From a bacterium (lineage in GTDB: Bacteria; Krumholzibacteriota; Krumholzibacteriia; Krumholzibacteriales; Krumholzibacteriaceae), in the NCBI GenBank assembly GCA_020350885.1, contig CP070727.1, positions 1,275,019 through 1,339,018 on the forward strand: a DNA stretch of 64,000 nt, read 5' to 3'. Of this stretch, positions 46,271 through 55,682 are shown piece after piece (within the stretch, counting starts at the first letter, position 1; every line of letters starts with the position of its first letter). The notes under the pieces are model-generated. The model was not told the origin of the DNA. It saw only the letters and a program-made list of their open reading frames with translations, and made no database searches. The translations under genes were made by a program, and so were the position numbers.

Positions 46271-46612
46271 TCACTTTTTCAGGCTTTCCAGAGCCTCCTG
46301 CTCCGACCCGAAGACATCGAAGATCAGGTTCAATCTGGTAACCTGGAGAATACCGAGCACTCTGTCATTCGGATTACAGATCTTGATTACACCGCCCTCC
46401 TTGGCATAGCGCGATCGAGCCGAGACGAGGATACCGAGGCCGGTACTGGAAATCCACCTGACCTTCGCCAGATTGATGACGAGATCCAGCTTCCTATCCT
46501 TTGCGAGCTCGGATACGATGTCGACAAGCTGCATATTATCGGGACCACCGTACATCTCTCCGGAAAGGTCTAGTATCGTTGCCCCATCAACCTCTCGCTT
46601 CTTGATCTTCAT
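46271..46612 (-). CDS. STAS-domain anti-sigma factor antagonist-like protein, second copy
   Basis: 113 residues, a single STAS domain of SpoIIAA type. The phosphoacceptor loop reads RWISSTGLGILVSA, with the Ser corresponding to the phosphorylated serine of SpoIIAA. In partner switching such proteins, when not phosphorylated, bind a kinase/anti-sigma factor and free its target. The paralogue lies 47 bp upstream. No SpoIIAB/RsbW-type kinase or RsbU-type phosphatase is in the window. Confidence 0.88.
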   Translation of the reverse strand: MKIKKREVDGATILDLSGEMYGGPDNMQLVDIVSELAKDRKLDLVINLAKVRWISSTGLGILVSARSRYAKEGGVIKICNPNDRVLGILQVTRLNLIFDVFGSEQEALESLKK

Positions 46613-46659
46613 ACCTTCTTCCCTCTCCTAAGTTGCCTAACCAATTCTGGATATTCTAA

Positions 46660-47001
46660 CTAAAAGCTGTCTATGACGTCTTGTTCATCCTCGTAAACCT
46701 CGAAGACTTCGGGAATGAGCCCGCATGTCTTAAGAACCGTCTCCACCCGGTCCGAAACACCGAGAAGCTTGAGATATGCTTCTTCTCTCTTCGCTGATGC
46801 GTACGTCGCAATGAGTACCCCGGCGCCGAGAGAGTTTAACCACTTGACGTTCTTCATGTTGAGGACGAATTTTCTCTGCCCTTTCTCCAGGTTTTCCTTG
46901 ATAACCTCTTGAATCTGCTGGGATTTCGGTCCTCCGTCAATCTGGCCTGTAAGGTCGAGTACCATCACACCGCCACTGTCACGGCTCGTGATGTTCAGCA
47001 T
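46660..47001 (-). CDS. STAS-domain anti-sigma factor antagonist-like protein, first copy
   Basis: 113 residues, the same fold and length as the protein at 46271. The loop reads KWLNSLGAGVLIATYAS, keeping a Ser at the expected place but with Asn before it. The two copies differ widely in sequence, so they are old paralogues and may answer different kinases. A -35/-10 promoter pair lies 103 bp upstream. Divergent from the large hybrid kinase at 47297. Confidence 0.88.
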   Translation of the reverse strand: MLNITSRDSGGVMVLDLTGQIDGGPKSQQIQEVIKENLEKGQRKFVLNMKNVKWLNSLGAGVLIATYASAKREEAYLKLLGVSDRVETVLKTCGLIPEVFEVYEDEQDVIDSF

Positions 47002-47103
47002 ACCGGACTCCTCTCTTTGACTCTACCGATTACGATTGATTCTGCTGCAATAATAATAAAATCTCTCCGGCATACAAACAAACGGAAAATCACTTGCGCC
47101 GGT

Positions 47104-47132
47104 ATCGTAGCACTCAACCTATTGCCTGTCAA
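47104..47132 (-). promoter_or_regulatory. Sigma-70-type promoter of the STAS pair
   Basis: On the minus strand TTGACA (47132-47127), 17 bp, TACGAT (47109-47104). The perfect -35 and ideal spacing support it; the first STAS start is 103 bp downstream. Confidence 0.6.
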
Positions 47133-47296
47133 GAGATGTGAGCGCGCTTCGCCGGTATAAATGAATTAACCTGGATATCGGGTTACCACTGACGGTTGCC
47201 AGCTTATTGTTGAATTCGATGTGTATTTCCAGTAGTCTTATACAGAGGTGACTCCTACGCTTACCCCCTTCTCCTATCCTCGGTGGCACGGCACAC

Positions 47297-50200
47297 ATGG
47301 CCCAGAAGAAGAGGCATAAGAAGAGCGAGCTCGATGCCTTCCTCGAAATGGCCAAGGGTGTAACCGAAGCCGCATCCATATCGGCCAAGTGGTTGCATAT
47401 CAGCAAGTTTATCTCACATTCATTTGAGGCCGTGCTGGTCGCTGCCTTTCGAAGGGACGAGGCGGGAACGACCACTCTCGAGCATTGGCGGGCACCGAAT
47501 GGCCTGACTGTGGCGACTATACCAAAGGATGACATCGCCGGCATCGTCGATACGACAATCGAGAAAGGCTCGGCTGTTTCACGCCTCCTTCACACGCCCG
47601 AACCGCTCAGGATCATCTGCCTGCCGGCCAGGTGTCTCGATAGGGAGACGATCGTCATGATGGTCGGGCACAGACAGACGAAGGCGATCCCAAAACATCC
47701 GGCAGGCGTCTACGAGGCGGTTGCCGGCTTCATCGGAAACACCCTGATCAGGGAAGAATCGCAAAAGCAGCTAAGACGGTACCACCGCAAGCTAGAGCAA
47801 CTCGTGGAGGAGAGAGCCGGGGAGCTCACGGATACACTCGAGAGAATGAAAAAAGAGATAGAGGAGCGGGAGGAAACGGAGCAAAAACTGAAGGAATCGT
47901 ACGAGCGCTACGAGGCGATCTTTGATGCGGCGCAAGAAGGTATCATTATTCATGATAAGGATACAGGCGCCATCCTGAACGTGAACAAACGGTTCTGCGA
48001 GATGACGGGGTACGGCCCCGAGGAGGTCAACAGCATCGATCTCAATGATATCAGCTCCGGGGAAGGGCAATATACCGGTGAAGAAGCCATGCGATGGGTC
48101 ATGAAGGCCGCAGCCGGGGAACCGCAGTTTCTCGAGTGGCACGCGCGAAACAAGGCTGGTGTTCCGTTCTGGATCGAGATGCATATTCAGTCCGTGCAAA
48201 TCGGAGACAGGGAGTACCTCGTATCCATTGGCAGGGATATCACGAAACGGAAAGCCGCCGAAAAGGAGCTGAAAGAGAGCAGGCGGGCACTTCAGACACT
48301 GATGGGAAACCTTCCCGGCATGGCCTATCGTTGCCGAAACGACCGATCCTGGACCATGGAATTCATCAGCGAGGGATGCATCCCGCTCACCGGGTACCGG
48401 CCCGAGGAACTCATAGAAAACAAATCAATCGCCTATGCCGATCTGATACACCCGGAGGACCAGGAGTACGTCTGGGACAGTGTCCAGCAGGCACTGGGCA
48501 AGAAACAGCCGTTCCAGCTCGTCTACCGGATAACACCCCAAACGGGGAGTGACAAATGGCTGTGGGAAAAAGGGCGGGGAGTTTTCTCGGAATCAGGCGA
48601 ACTCGAGGCACTCGAAGGTTTCATTACCGACATAACGGAACGCGTGGAGGCCGAGGAGGAGCTTCGCAAGAGCGAGGAACGCCTGGCGCTCGCGCTGAAG
48701 GCGACACGTGACGGCCTCTGGGACTGGAACGTGAAGACGGGGGAGGTTTTTTTCAGCCCTAGCTACTACACGATGCTGGGCTACGATCCGTTCGAGCTTC
48801 CGCCCTCCTACGAGACCTGGGCAAACCTCCTCCACCCCGACGACCGTGAGGCTACCGAGAAGCATGTCGGTGATGCATTGCGGCTCGAACGCCCGAATTT
48901 CCGCGTCGAGTTCCGTCTCAGAACAAAATCGGGAGACTACAGATGGATCCTCGGACGGGGCGAGGTGGTCGAACGGAATGAGGAAGGTAGAACGGTACGT
49001 ATGATCGGTACCCACCAGGATATCGATGAACGGAAAAAGGCCGAGGCGGCCCTCCATCAGGAACAGGCAAGGTTCAGCACGGTTATCGAGCAATCACCGC
49101 TTGGGATCTCCCTGATCGATGAGGAAGGCAAGAATCTGTACGTCAATCCGAAGTTCACCGAGATCTTCGGCTACAGGCTCGACGACGTTCCGACCAGCCA
49201 GACCTGGTTCGATAGGGCCTTTCCGGACGAGACACTCAGGCGGGAGGTCACCGCGGCCTGGGAAGAGGACTTCTCGACGCAGACCCACGACATGATTCCA
49301 TTCCGCACCTACGCTATCACATGCAAGGACGGATCGCAAAAGACGATCGAATTCCGCGGGGCAAGGCTGGAAACAGGTCACAGGCTCGTCATGTACGAGG
49401 ATATCACGGCACGGAAACAGCTCGAGGCGCAGTTTCAGCAGGCACAGAAGATGGAAGCCATCGGCACGCTTGCAGGTGGCATCGCACACGATTTCAACAA
49501 CCTGCTCATGGCCATCCAGGGCCATGTCTCGATGATCATGGCCGGTGCCAATCCGGCAAGCCCTCACTATGAGGATCTCTCGGGGATCGAAGAAGTCGTC
49601 AGGAGCGCCGTCAATCTCACCAGACAGCTTCTCGGCTTCGCACGGGGTGGCAAGTACGAACCAAAACCGCTCGATCCGAACGACCTCGTATCCAGAAGTT
49701 CCGAGATGTTCGGCCGTACGAAACGGGAGTTAGATGTCCAGCGGAAGCTGGCAGAAGATGTATGGGCGATCGTTGCAGACGAGGGTCAAATCGAGCAGGT
49801 TCTCTTGAACCTCTACGTAAACGCCTGGCAGGCGATGCCCGACGGAGGAACGGTCTACCTCCAGACCGAGAACGTGATGCTTAACGAGCAGTTCGTAAAT
49901 CCTTTCGGTACAGCACCGGGTAACTATGTAAGGATCTCTGTGGCGGATACGGGTATCGGTATCGACGAAACCGTCAAGGCAAGGATCTTCGAGCCGTTCT
50001 TCACGACCAAGGACATGGGCGGTGGTGCGGGATTGGGCCTCGCCGCAGCGTACGGGATTATCAAGAATCACAAGGGGATCATTAATGTCTACAGTGAAAA
50101 AAACAAGGGAGCGGTATTCAATATCTACCTGCCCGCATCCGAAACTCCCGTCATGCGTGAAAGGAAGATGCCGGAAGAGCTCCGGAAGGGAAGCGGTACG

Positions 50201-50557
50201 GTGCTCCTCGTGGACGATGAGGAGATGATTATCAATATTGGTAAACGGATGCTCGAGCAGCTCGGCTACAACGTCCTTTTTGCACGAAGCGGCAGGGAGG
50301 CGGTCGAGCTATTCCGGGAAAAGGGGGAGACGATCGACATGGTTCTTCTGGATATGATCATGCCGGAGATGGGAGGCGGCATGACGTTCGAGCAGTTAAA
50401 AAGAATAGATCCCGGGGTCAAGGTTCTCCTATCAAGCGGCTACAGCGCCGACGGGCGGGCCGCAGAAATTCTCGAGCAGGGCTGCAAGGGATTCATCCAG
50501 AAACCGTTCAATCTGAAACAGCTCTCTGTGAAGGTGCGTGAAGTGCTCGAATCCTGA
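47297..50557 (+). CDS. Soluble hybrid histidine kinase: GAF-like, four PAS, kinase, receiver
   Basis: 1086 residues with no membrane helix. A GAF-like N terminus (~30-150) and coiled coil (~155-200) precede four PAS/PAC units near 200-320, 325-445, 450-575 and 585-710, each ending in a DIT.RK/DID.RK-type segment. HisKA carries H731 (GGIAHDFNNLL), followed by an HATPase with DTGIGID, FEPFFTTKD and GAGLGL. A receiver domain at the C terminus has D1019 (LLDMIMPEM). The design is a cytoplasmic sensor, perhaps of redox or ligands, passing phosphate to its own receiver. No output regulator or phosphotransfer protein is adjacent. Divergent from two STAS proteins. Confidence 0.92.
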   Translation: MAQKKRHKKSELDAFLEMAKGVTEAASISAKWLHISKFISHSFEAVLVAAFRRDEAGTTTLEHWRAPNGLTVATIPKDDIAGIVDTTIEKGSAVSRLLHTPEPLRIICLPARCLDRETIVMMVGHRQTKAIPKHPAGVYEAVAGFIGNTLIREESQKQLRRYHRKLEQLVEERAGELTDTLERMKKEIEEREETEQKLKESYERYEAIFDAAQEGIIIHDKDTGAILNVNKRFCEMTGYGPEEVNSIDLNDISSGEGQYTGEEAMRWVMKAAAGEPQFLEWHARNKAGVPFWIEMHIQSVQIGDREYLVSIGRDITKRKAAEKELKESRRALQTLMGNLPGMAYRCRNDRSWTMEFISEGCIPLTGYRPEELIENKSIAYADLIHPEDQEYVWDSVQQALGKKQPFQLVYRITPQTGSDKWLWEKGRGVFSESGELEALEGFITDITERVEAEEELRKSEERLALALKATRDGLWDWNVKTGEVFFSPSYYTMLGYDPFELPPSYETWANLLHPDDREATEKHVGDALRLERPNFRVEFRLRTKSGDYRWILGRGEVVERNEEGRTVRMIGTHQDIDERKKAEAALHQEQARFSTVIEQSPLGISLIDEEGKNLYVNPKFTEIFGYRLDDVPTSQTWFDRAFPDETLRREVTAAWEEDFSTQTHDMIPFRTYAITCKDGSQKTIEFRGARLETGHRLVMYEDITARKQLEAQFQQAQKMEAIGTLAGGIAHDFNNLLMAIQGHVSMIMAGANPASPHYEDLSGIEEVVRSAVNLTRQLLGFARGGKYEPKPLDPNDLVSRSSEMFGRTKRELDVQRKLAEDVWAIVADEGQIEQVLLNLYVNAWQAMPDGGTVYLQTENVMLNEQFVNPFGTAPGNYVRISVADTGIGIDETVKARIFEPFFTTKDMGGGAGLGLAAAYGIIKNHKGIINVYSEKNKGAVFNIYLPASETPVMRERKMPEELRKGSGTVLLVDDEEMIINIGKRMLEQLGYNVLFARSGREAVELFREKGETIDMVLLDMIMPEMGGGMTFEQLKRIDPGVKVLLSSGYSADGRAAEILEQGCKGFIQKPFNLKQLSVKVREVLES

Positions 50558-50626
50558 GCCGGAACTTTCAAGGTTCCATTCCTACGGACATAAACAGTCG
50601 AATCGAACCTGCGCATGCAAACGCTT

Positions 50627-51565
50627 TCAGCGGGAAACCCCTCCGAAAATCTCCCCGAACGCATCCCCTATCTCGGTAAAACGGAACGAGAAGCCATTTT
50701 TCAGGAGTCGCTCGGGAATCACCTTTTGACTGACCAGTATCAGCTCGTCGGCCATCTCTCCGAGTACGAGCCGAAGCACGGAACCGGGCATGCGCAGCCA
50801 GGATGGCCTTCCGATAGCATGCCCGAGTGCTCCGTAGAACCCCCGTGAACGTAGCTGCTGCGGGGCGGCCAGGTTGAAGGGTCCGTGGAGGTCCTCATGC
50901 TCGAGGAGAAAACAGATCGCCTCCACCTCGTCCGCAAGATGGATCCACGGGAACCACTGCCTGCCGCTCCCCATCGGACCGCCGAGAAATGCCTGAAACG
51001 GCGGGAGGATGCGCCCGAGAAGACCACCATCCCTCCCGACTACAACTGCCGTCCGGACTACGACACGCCGGACGCCATGTGCGACGACATTCTCGGTGGA
51101 GCGTTCCCAGTGGTGGGCGACATCGGCGAGAAATCCCGTTCCCCCTGTAGAGGACTCAGTGAGAACCTCTTCCCCCCGATTACCGTAGTACCCGGTGGCG
51201 GAAGCCTGCACGAGAACGCGCGGCTTCTTCGAGGCCCGGGCCACCGCCCCGGTTACGGCCCGCCCGGCGTCGAGCCGGCTTTCGAGAATCCTGGTTTTAA
51301 GCCCAGCAGTCCATCTGCCGGCGGCGATGTTGGCGCCGGCGAGGTTCACGATGCCGTACGCACCCTCAGCGTACTCCGACCAGCCATCGGCGCTCCGCCC
51401 GTCCCAGCGGACACCTCTGACGGTCTCTCCGAGGATCTCCTTCACATGCGAGGCGTTGCGTGAGAGCACTACCACCTCGTAGTCCTTCTCGACGAGCCGC
51501 CGGCACAGCGCCCTACCGATGAACCCGGTTCCACCGGTTACGATGACACGCTTTGCCATATGCAT
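50627..51565 (-). CDS. TIGR01777-family NAD(P)-dependent epimerase (YfcH/SDR39U1-like)
   Basis: 312 residues. The Rossmann motif TGGTGFIG sits at the N terminus, and WDGRSADGW, NLAGANIAAGRWT, SATGYYGNRGE and FPWIHLAD are family landmarks. The C-terminal DUF1731-like segment (residues ~255-305) is present. It is an atypical SDR of unsettled substrate, often linked to cell division or stress. The ATG at 51565 or one two codons in may be used; GGAGGTCG lies upstream. Last gene of a probable operon with YbgA-like and MBL-rhodanese genes. Confidence 0.92.
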   Translation of the reverse strand: MHMAKRVIVTGGTGFIGRALCRRLVEKDYEVVVLSRNASHVKEILGETVRGVRWDGRSADGWSEYAEGAYGIVNLAGANIAAGRWTAGLKTRILESRLDAGRAVTGAVARASKKPRVLVQASATGYYGNRGEEVLTESSTGGTGFLADVAHHWERSTENVVAHGVRRVVVRTAVVVGRDGGLLGRILPPFQAFLGGPMGSGRQWFPWIHLADEVEAICFLLEHEDLHGPFNLAAPQQLRSRGFYGALGHAIGRPSWLRMPGSVLRLVLGEMADELILVSQKVIPERLLKNGFSFRFTEIGDAFGEIFGGVSR

Positions 51566-51598
51566 CGACCTCCGTGTCCACGAACGGGAAATGCAAGC

Positions 51599-52582
51599 TC
51601 AGAGCTTCCTTCCTTTGCCCGAATCGGTGATCTTGACGAGCTCGGCGGGATACGGCTCGAAGAAGGTCTGGTTCACGAGGTAATCGGTGGAGAACCGGAC
51701 GATCCACGATCTCGTTATCGCCGTTACTGCACTGAGCGGAATCCTTCCGGTCCGGTACTGTTCGAGGGCATCGAGGAAAAACGCCTTCTCGCCGGCCAAG
51801 AGCTCATCGGAGAAGAAACCGAGGGCATGCATCAGCACGTTTATGTTGGACGTAAACCGCGGCGCCCGGGCGAATGCGCTGCGCAGATGATCCTCGTAAC
51901 TATAGAGCACATCAGCAATGGGCTTTTTGTCCAGATTCGCCACAATGCGGCCGAGCTCCCGTAGCTCCTTCTGGTTGTAGGCCATGAGAAGAAACTTGTT
52001 CTCGGCCTGAAACGCGACGAGGTCCCTCATCCTCATTGAAGCCTTCACGCGGCGAAAAGCAGCAAAAGTGAAGATTCTGGTAAGGAAGTTTTCCCGAATG
52101 GTAAAGTTCGTTAGCCGTCCTTCGTCTTCGATCGGGAGGAAGAAGAATCGTTCAATCACGGCGGCGCCGAAGAAACCGCTCTTCTTTGCTGCCGGCGAGA
52201 CGGCCTCGGGGCCCGGATATACCTTGACCTCCTTGATGCCACATGACGGTGACCGGCTCTTCAGGATGAATCCATCAACCTCCCCGACGGAATCGAGAAA
52301 CTCACCGGCGAAGCGCACCATTGCTATGGTGATATCCCGTTTCGTTTCCGGTTGGACAAGACGGAGGCCCTGTCCCTTTCTGATGACGCGGATGGGTGGG
52401 CGTGGCACGCCGAGCCCGATCTCCACCTCGGGACAGACTGGTAAAAATTCTACGAACGGGACGAGCCCCTTCACCACGTCCGAAGAAATCATGAGGCCGT
52501 TGTACCGGCAGCTTTCGAACTCCAGACACCTGCTCACGACCACTCTGGGTTTCTCGAATGTCCGCCCTTTTCGATCGGCCAT
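51599..52582 (-). CDS. YbgA-type protein: DUF523 plus DUF1722
   Basis: 327 residues. The DUF523 half (1-155) shows SRCLEFESCRYNG, CPEVEIGLGVPRPPI and KSRSPSCG, whose conserved Cys residues may bind metal or a cluster. The DUF1722 half (~175-310) is helical with AYNQKELRELG and typical SYEDHL. Fused and separate versions exist; functions suggested include thiol chemistry, but none is established to my knowledge. It sits 7 bp behind the MBL-rhodanese gene, which hints at sulfur metabolism. Confidence 0.9.
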   Translation of the reverse strand: MADRKGRTFEKPRVVVSRCLEFESCRYNGLMISSDVVKGLVPFVEFLPVCPEVEIGLGVPRPPIRVIRKGQGLRLVQPETKRDITIAMVRFAGEFLDSVGEVDGFILKSRSPSCGIKEVKVYPGPEAVSPAAKKSGFFGAAVIERFFFLPIEDEGRLTNFTIRENFLTRIFTFAAFRRVKASMRMRDLVAFQAENKFLLMAYNQKELRELGRIVANLDKKPIADVLYSYEDHLRSAFARAPRFTSNINVLMHALGFFSDELLAGEKAFFLDALEQYRTGRIPLSAVTAITRSWIVRFSTDYLVNQTFFEPYPAELVKITDSGKGRKL

Positions 52583-52589
52583 GGAAAGG

Positions 52590-53960
52590 TTACTCCTCCC
52601 TTATCTGCACGGGACAGACGGTCGAGCTCCATCCGGAGAGTCCGCCGAGAATAACGACCGGCTCCGCCAATCCTTCCATCTTGAGAATACTGGCGGCGAT
52701 CATCGAGCGCAGACCGCTACCGCAGAAGATGAATACACGCTCTTTCTTCGGAACCTCGTCGAGCGAGTACGGAAGCTGCGTGATATGGATGTGCACGGCA
52801 CCGGCGATTCTCCCAGCACTATCAATCTCCTCTTCGCCACGCACATCGAGGATCGTGACCTTCTCGCCCCTATCGAGGAGGCGGCAGAGCTCGTGCACGG
52901 TCACGGTCTCTACGGAAGCGCTCCTCATGCCGGCCGTATGCCATGCGAGCATCCCTCCGGACAGAACGCCGGCGAGCTCGTCAAATCCGAGCCTCACGAG
53001 GTACCGAACCGCTAGTGTCGAATCGTCCGTTTCGTTTACGAGAAAGATCGGCCGCTCGTGATGGAGAAACCATCCCGCAAAGCCCGGCAGCCCCTCGAGC
53101 CAGATCGATAGCGCACCCGGCACGTGGGCCGTGCTGAAACCCAACTCCATTCTGGTATCGAGCACGTGCAATCCTTCGATCGCATCGTCGAAATCACCCG
53201 GCGACAGCGGGATTGGTACGGGGAGGGCTCCGAGAAGCGGTGCCCCCTCGATGTTGAGAATCTCCATTTGCCTGAAATAGGGCGGTCGCTCGAGAATCTG
53301 CGCCGTTTGCAGGACGAACTCGTCACGATCGGTGAACTGCAGCTTCGGATTGAGCCGTTTCTCGAGTCCGATCGTCGTCCAGGGCTTGTCTGCGATCGAA
53401 GCCCCGCACACAGATCCGGCTCCGTGCCCGGGGCAGACAATCACATCGTCGCCGAGCGGCAGAAGCTTGTTGAAGAGCGTGTCGAATAGTAGCCCGGCCA
53501 TCTCCTCGGTTCGTTCCACGCCGGGCAGGTCCACCCGCCCGACATCACCGGCAAAGAGCGCATCACCGGTGAATATGACCCACGGCTCCCCGCCGCGATC
53601 GAAAAGCAGGTAGCTCATACTTCCCGGAGTGTGACCCGGAGAATGGATCGCCTGGATCTTGAAACGGCCGATCTTCCAGGTCTGCCCGTCCTTTACGGAT
53701 TGACCGTATTTATAGGCGAGTTGTGGATCGGCATGCCAGATCTCGGCCCCGGTGCGTGAGGCGAGCTCCACCGAACCGATCACGTAATCCTCGTTGCGAT
53801 GCGTCTCGAGAATGTGCTCGATGCGGTACCCGTGTTTGGATGCAACCTCCTCGTAAACGGCGCAGTCGCGACGCGGGTCGATGACGAGCGCCCCAACGCC
53901 TTCACCGATCAGGTAGGAGTAGTGCGCCAGCCCCTCGGATATGATCCGCTCAAACAGCAT
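52590..53960 (-). CDS. MBL-fold persulfide dioxygenase-like protein with two rhodanese domains
   Basis: 456 residues. The N-terminal metallo-beta-lactamase domain (~1-240) keeps H54 (ETHRNEDY), H110 (HSPGHT), D133 (FTGDALFAGDVGR) and PGHGAGS. These three match the mono-iron ligands of ETHE1. The other positions of the HxHxDH motif are altered (N56, Y59). Two rhodanese domains follow: the first (~265-350) lacks a catalytic Cys, the second (~370-450) has C413 (FIFCGSGLRS). The likely job is oxidation of glutathione persulfide or handling of sulfane sulfur in the cytoplasm. First gene of the operon with YbgA and the epimerase. Confidence 0.9.
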   Translation of the reverse strand: MLFERIISEGLAHYSYLIGEGVGALVIDPRRDCAVYEEVASKHGYRIEHILETHRNEDYVIGSVELASRTGAEIWHADPQLAYKYGQSVKDGQTWKIGRFKIQAIHSPGHTPGSMSYLLFDRGGEPWVIFTGDALFAGDVGRVDLPGVERTEEMAGLLFDTLFNKLLPLGDDVIVCPGHGAGSVCGASIADKPWTTIGLEKRLNPKLQFTDRDEFVLQTAQILERPPYFRQMEILNIEGAPLLGALPVPIPLSPGDFDDAIEGLHVLDTRMELGFSTAHVPGALSIWLEGLPGFAGWFLHHERPIFLVNETDDSTLAVRYLVRLGFDELAGVLSGGMLAWHTAGMRSASVETVTVHELCRLLDRGEKVTILDVRGEEEIDSAGRIAGAVHIHITQLPYSLDEVPKKERVFIFCGSGLRSMIAASILKMEGLAEPVVILGGLSGWSSTVCPVQIREE

Positions 53961-54043
53961 GTCCGCCCCCTCGGCTAGACCGCTTTCCGGTCACCGTCCG
54001 GTTCCCGGGAAATGACATTCACAATTCATTCATTTACTATGAT

Positions 54044-54448
54044 TCAATCCAGATCCCGTTTTTCACCATCCAGCGTTCGCATCTTTTCGATATCCTGAGT
54101 GGCCGCTAGGCATCCGATGTACTTCCCACCGGCGTTCCTGAGTGCGCGGTACTCGATGAGTATCTTGTGCGGCGGTTCACCCTCGACGATTGACTCGTCG
54201 TACCAGAACGTCGCCGAGTCCAGATCACCCTGCTTCATGCCGGCAAGCATGCGTTCAAGGGTATCCATGCTCTTTTCCGAATGGCAGTCCCGGATGTCCC
54301 GGCCGACGATCTCTTCACTTCGTTTGAAGACCCTGCTCTCGTGCCTGTTCCACGACACTATCCGGTCATCCCCGTCGATAACCGTGATTTCGACCGGGAT
54401 CGCATCGAGCACGGCATGCAGGAGCTCCCCGCTCAGCGTTCCAACCAT
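54044..54448 (-). CDS. Single PAS-domain protein (DUF438/PAS_10-like)
   Basis: 134 residues from ATG 54448; AGGAAAGGGAAG lies upstream. The frame is open far back, but the upstream part does not look coding. Residues 5-125 form one PAS domain: LHAVLDAIPVEITVIDGDDR, SWNRHESRVFKRSEEIVGRDIRDCHSEKS and RNAGGKYIGCLAATQDIEK. The RDIRDCHSEKS segment is typical of PAS domains found with DUF438, which are thought to bind heme or other cofactors. No output domain, so it may act with a partner. It follows purM by 91 bp. Confidence 0.8.
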   Translation of the reverse strand: MVGTLSGELLHAVLDAIPVEITVIDGDDRIVSWNRHESRVFKRSEEIVGRDIRDCHSEKSMDTLERMLAGMKQGDLDSATFWYDESIVEGEPPHKILIEYRALRNAGGKYIGCLAATQDIEKMRTLDGEKRDLD

Positions 54449-54539
54449 TGTGCTTCCCTTTCCTGAGACTTGTCCCTGTCGGCCGTACGTATGATCGGAA
54501 AAACCGGAAACGCCATCGATACCGACCCGGTGTACCCCT

Positions 54540-55568
54540 TCAATCGATCCCGAGGAGCCGTACATCCCGTTCACCCGGTACAATCGTACCGATACGGAAC
54601 GGCTTCCAGCGGTAGTCGCCTGTACCGATTGTGCGATCGTCTTCAGATCCCACGACACACACCATACCCACCCCCATATTGAAGACGCGGAACATCTCGA
54701 GGCGTTCGATGCGTCCGTACTTCTCCAAGTATTCGAAGACGGGAGGCGCTTTCCACAGTGTTGTATCGATCTCGGCGGCGCACCCGTCGGGAAGGATACG
54801 CGGAATATTCTCCAGCAATCCTCCACCGGTAATATGCGCAAGACCCTTGACCGTCAGAGCGCCGGCCATACTCCGGACCTCCGGCAGATAGCTGCGATGC
54901 ACGGCGAGGAGCACCTCTCCCACTGTGGATGCCGTACCCGCCAACGTGTCCGACACCGTGAGTCCCTGCTCCTCGAAGAGGATCTTGCGCGCCAGCGAGT
55001 AACCGTTGGTGTGGAGACCGTTCGATGGAAAGGCCCATACCGAATCACCCGGGACGATTGAAGAGCCGTCTATGATGCGCTTCCGCTCAACGACCCCGAC
55101 GACACAACCGACGAGGTCGTACTCCCCTTCGGCATAGAATCCCGGCATCTCCGCCGTCTCTCCTCCGATAAGGGCGCAGCCGTTCTCACGGCACCCTTTC
55201 GATAGACCCCTCACAATATCGACGATCACGTCGGGGTGGAGTTTGCCGCAGGCGATATAATCGAGGAAGAAGAGCGGCTCGGCGCCCTGGACGAGGATGT
55301 CGTTGATACAGTGGTTGACGAGATCCTCACCGACCGTATCGTGCCTGTCCGCCATGAATGCAACTTTGAGCTTTGTCCCCACCCCGTCGACGCTCGATAC
55401 GAGCACGGGGCTCTCGAGACCGTCCGGCATCGCATAGAGTCCCCCGAAGTTTCCCACACGAGAGAGAACTTCGGAGCCCCAGGTGCCGCTTACGAGCTCT
55501 CCGATCCGCCCCATGGCGAGGTTTGCGGCATCGATGTCTACGCCCGACTCCCTGTATCTCGGCTGCAC
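54540..55568 (-). CDS. purM: Phosphoribosylformylglycinamidine cyclo-ligase (AIR synthetase)
   Basis: 342 residues, the normal length. It converts FGAM to AIR with ATP in de novo purine synthesis. Recognised by YRESGVDIDAAN, SSVDGVGTKLKVAF, INDILVQGAEPLFFLDY, the central LIGGETAEMPGFY, SNGLHTNGYSLAR and AHITGGGLLENIPR. All ATP and substrate-binding motifs are present. No other purine gene is adjacent. A PAS gene follows on the same strand. Confidence 0.98.
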   Translation of the reverse strand: MQPRYRESGVDIDAANLAMGRIGELVSGTWGSEVLSRVGNFGGLYAMPDGLESPVLVSSVDGVGTKLKVAFMADRHDTVGEDLVNHCINDILVQGAEPLFFLDYIACGKLHPDVIVDIVRGLSKGCRENGCALIGGETAEMPGFYAEGEYDLVGCVVGVVERKRIIDGSSIVPGDSVWAFPSNGLHTNGYSLARKILFEEQGLTVSDTLAGTASTVGEVLLAVHRSYLPEVRSMAGALTVKGLAHITGGGLLENIPRILPDGCAAEIDTTLWKAPPVFEYLEKYGRIERLEMFRVFNMGVGMVCVVGSEDDRTIGTGDYRWKPFRIGTIVPGERDVRLLGID

Positions 55569-55682
55569 CGTTCCCTCCTTTATGAATACGCCCGTGGGGG
55601 TACCGTCGATCCGTACCTATCCCCACGGCGGCATTATACCGGAATTGCACCCGATGATCATATATTTATTACGGCTGGGGGA

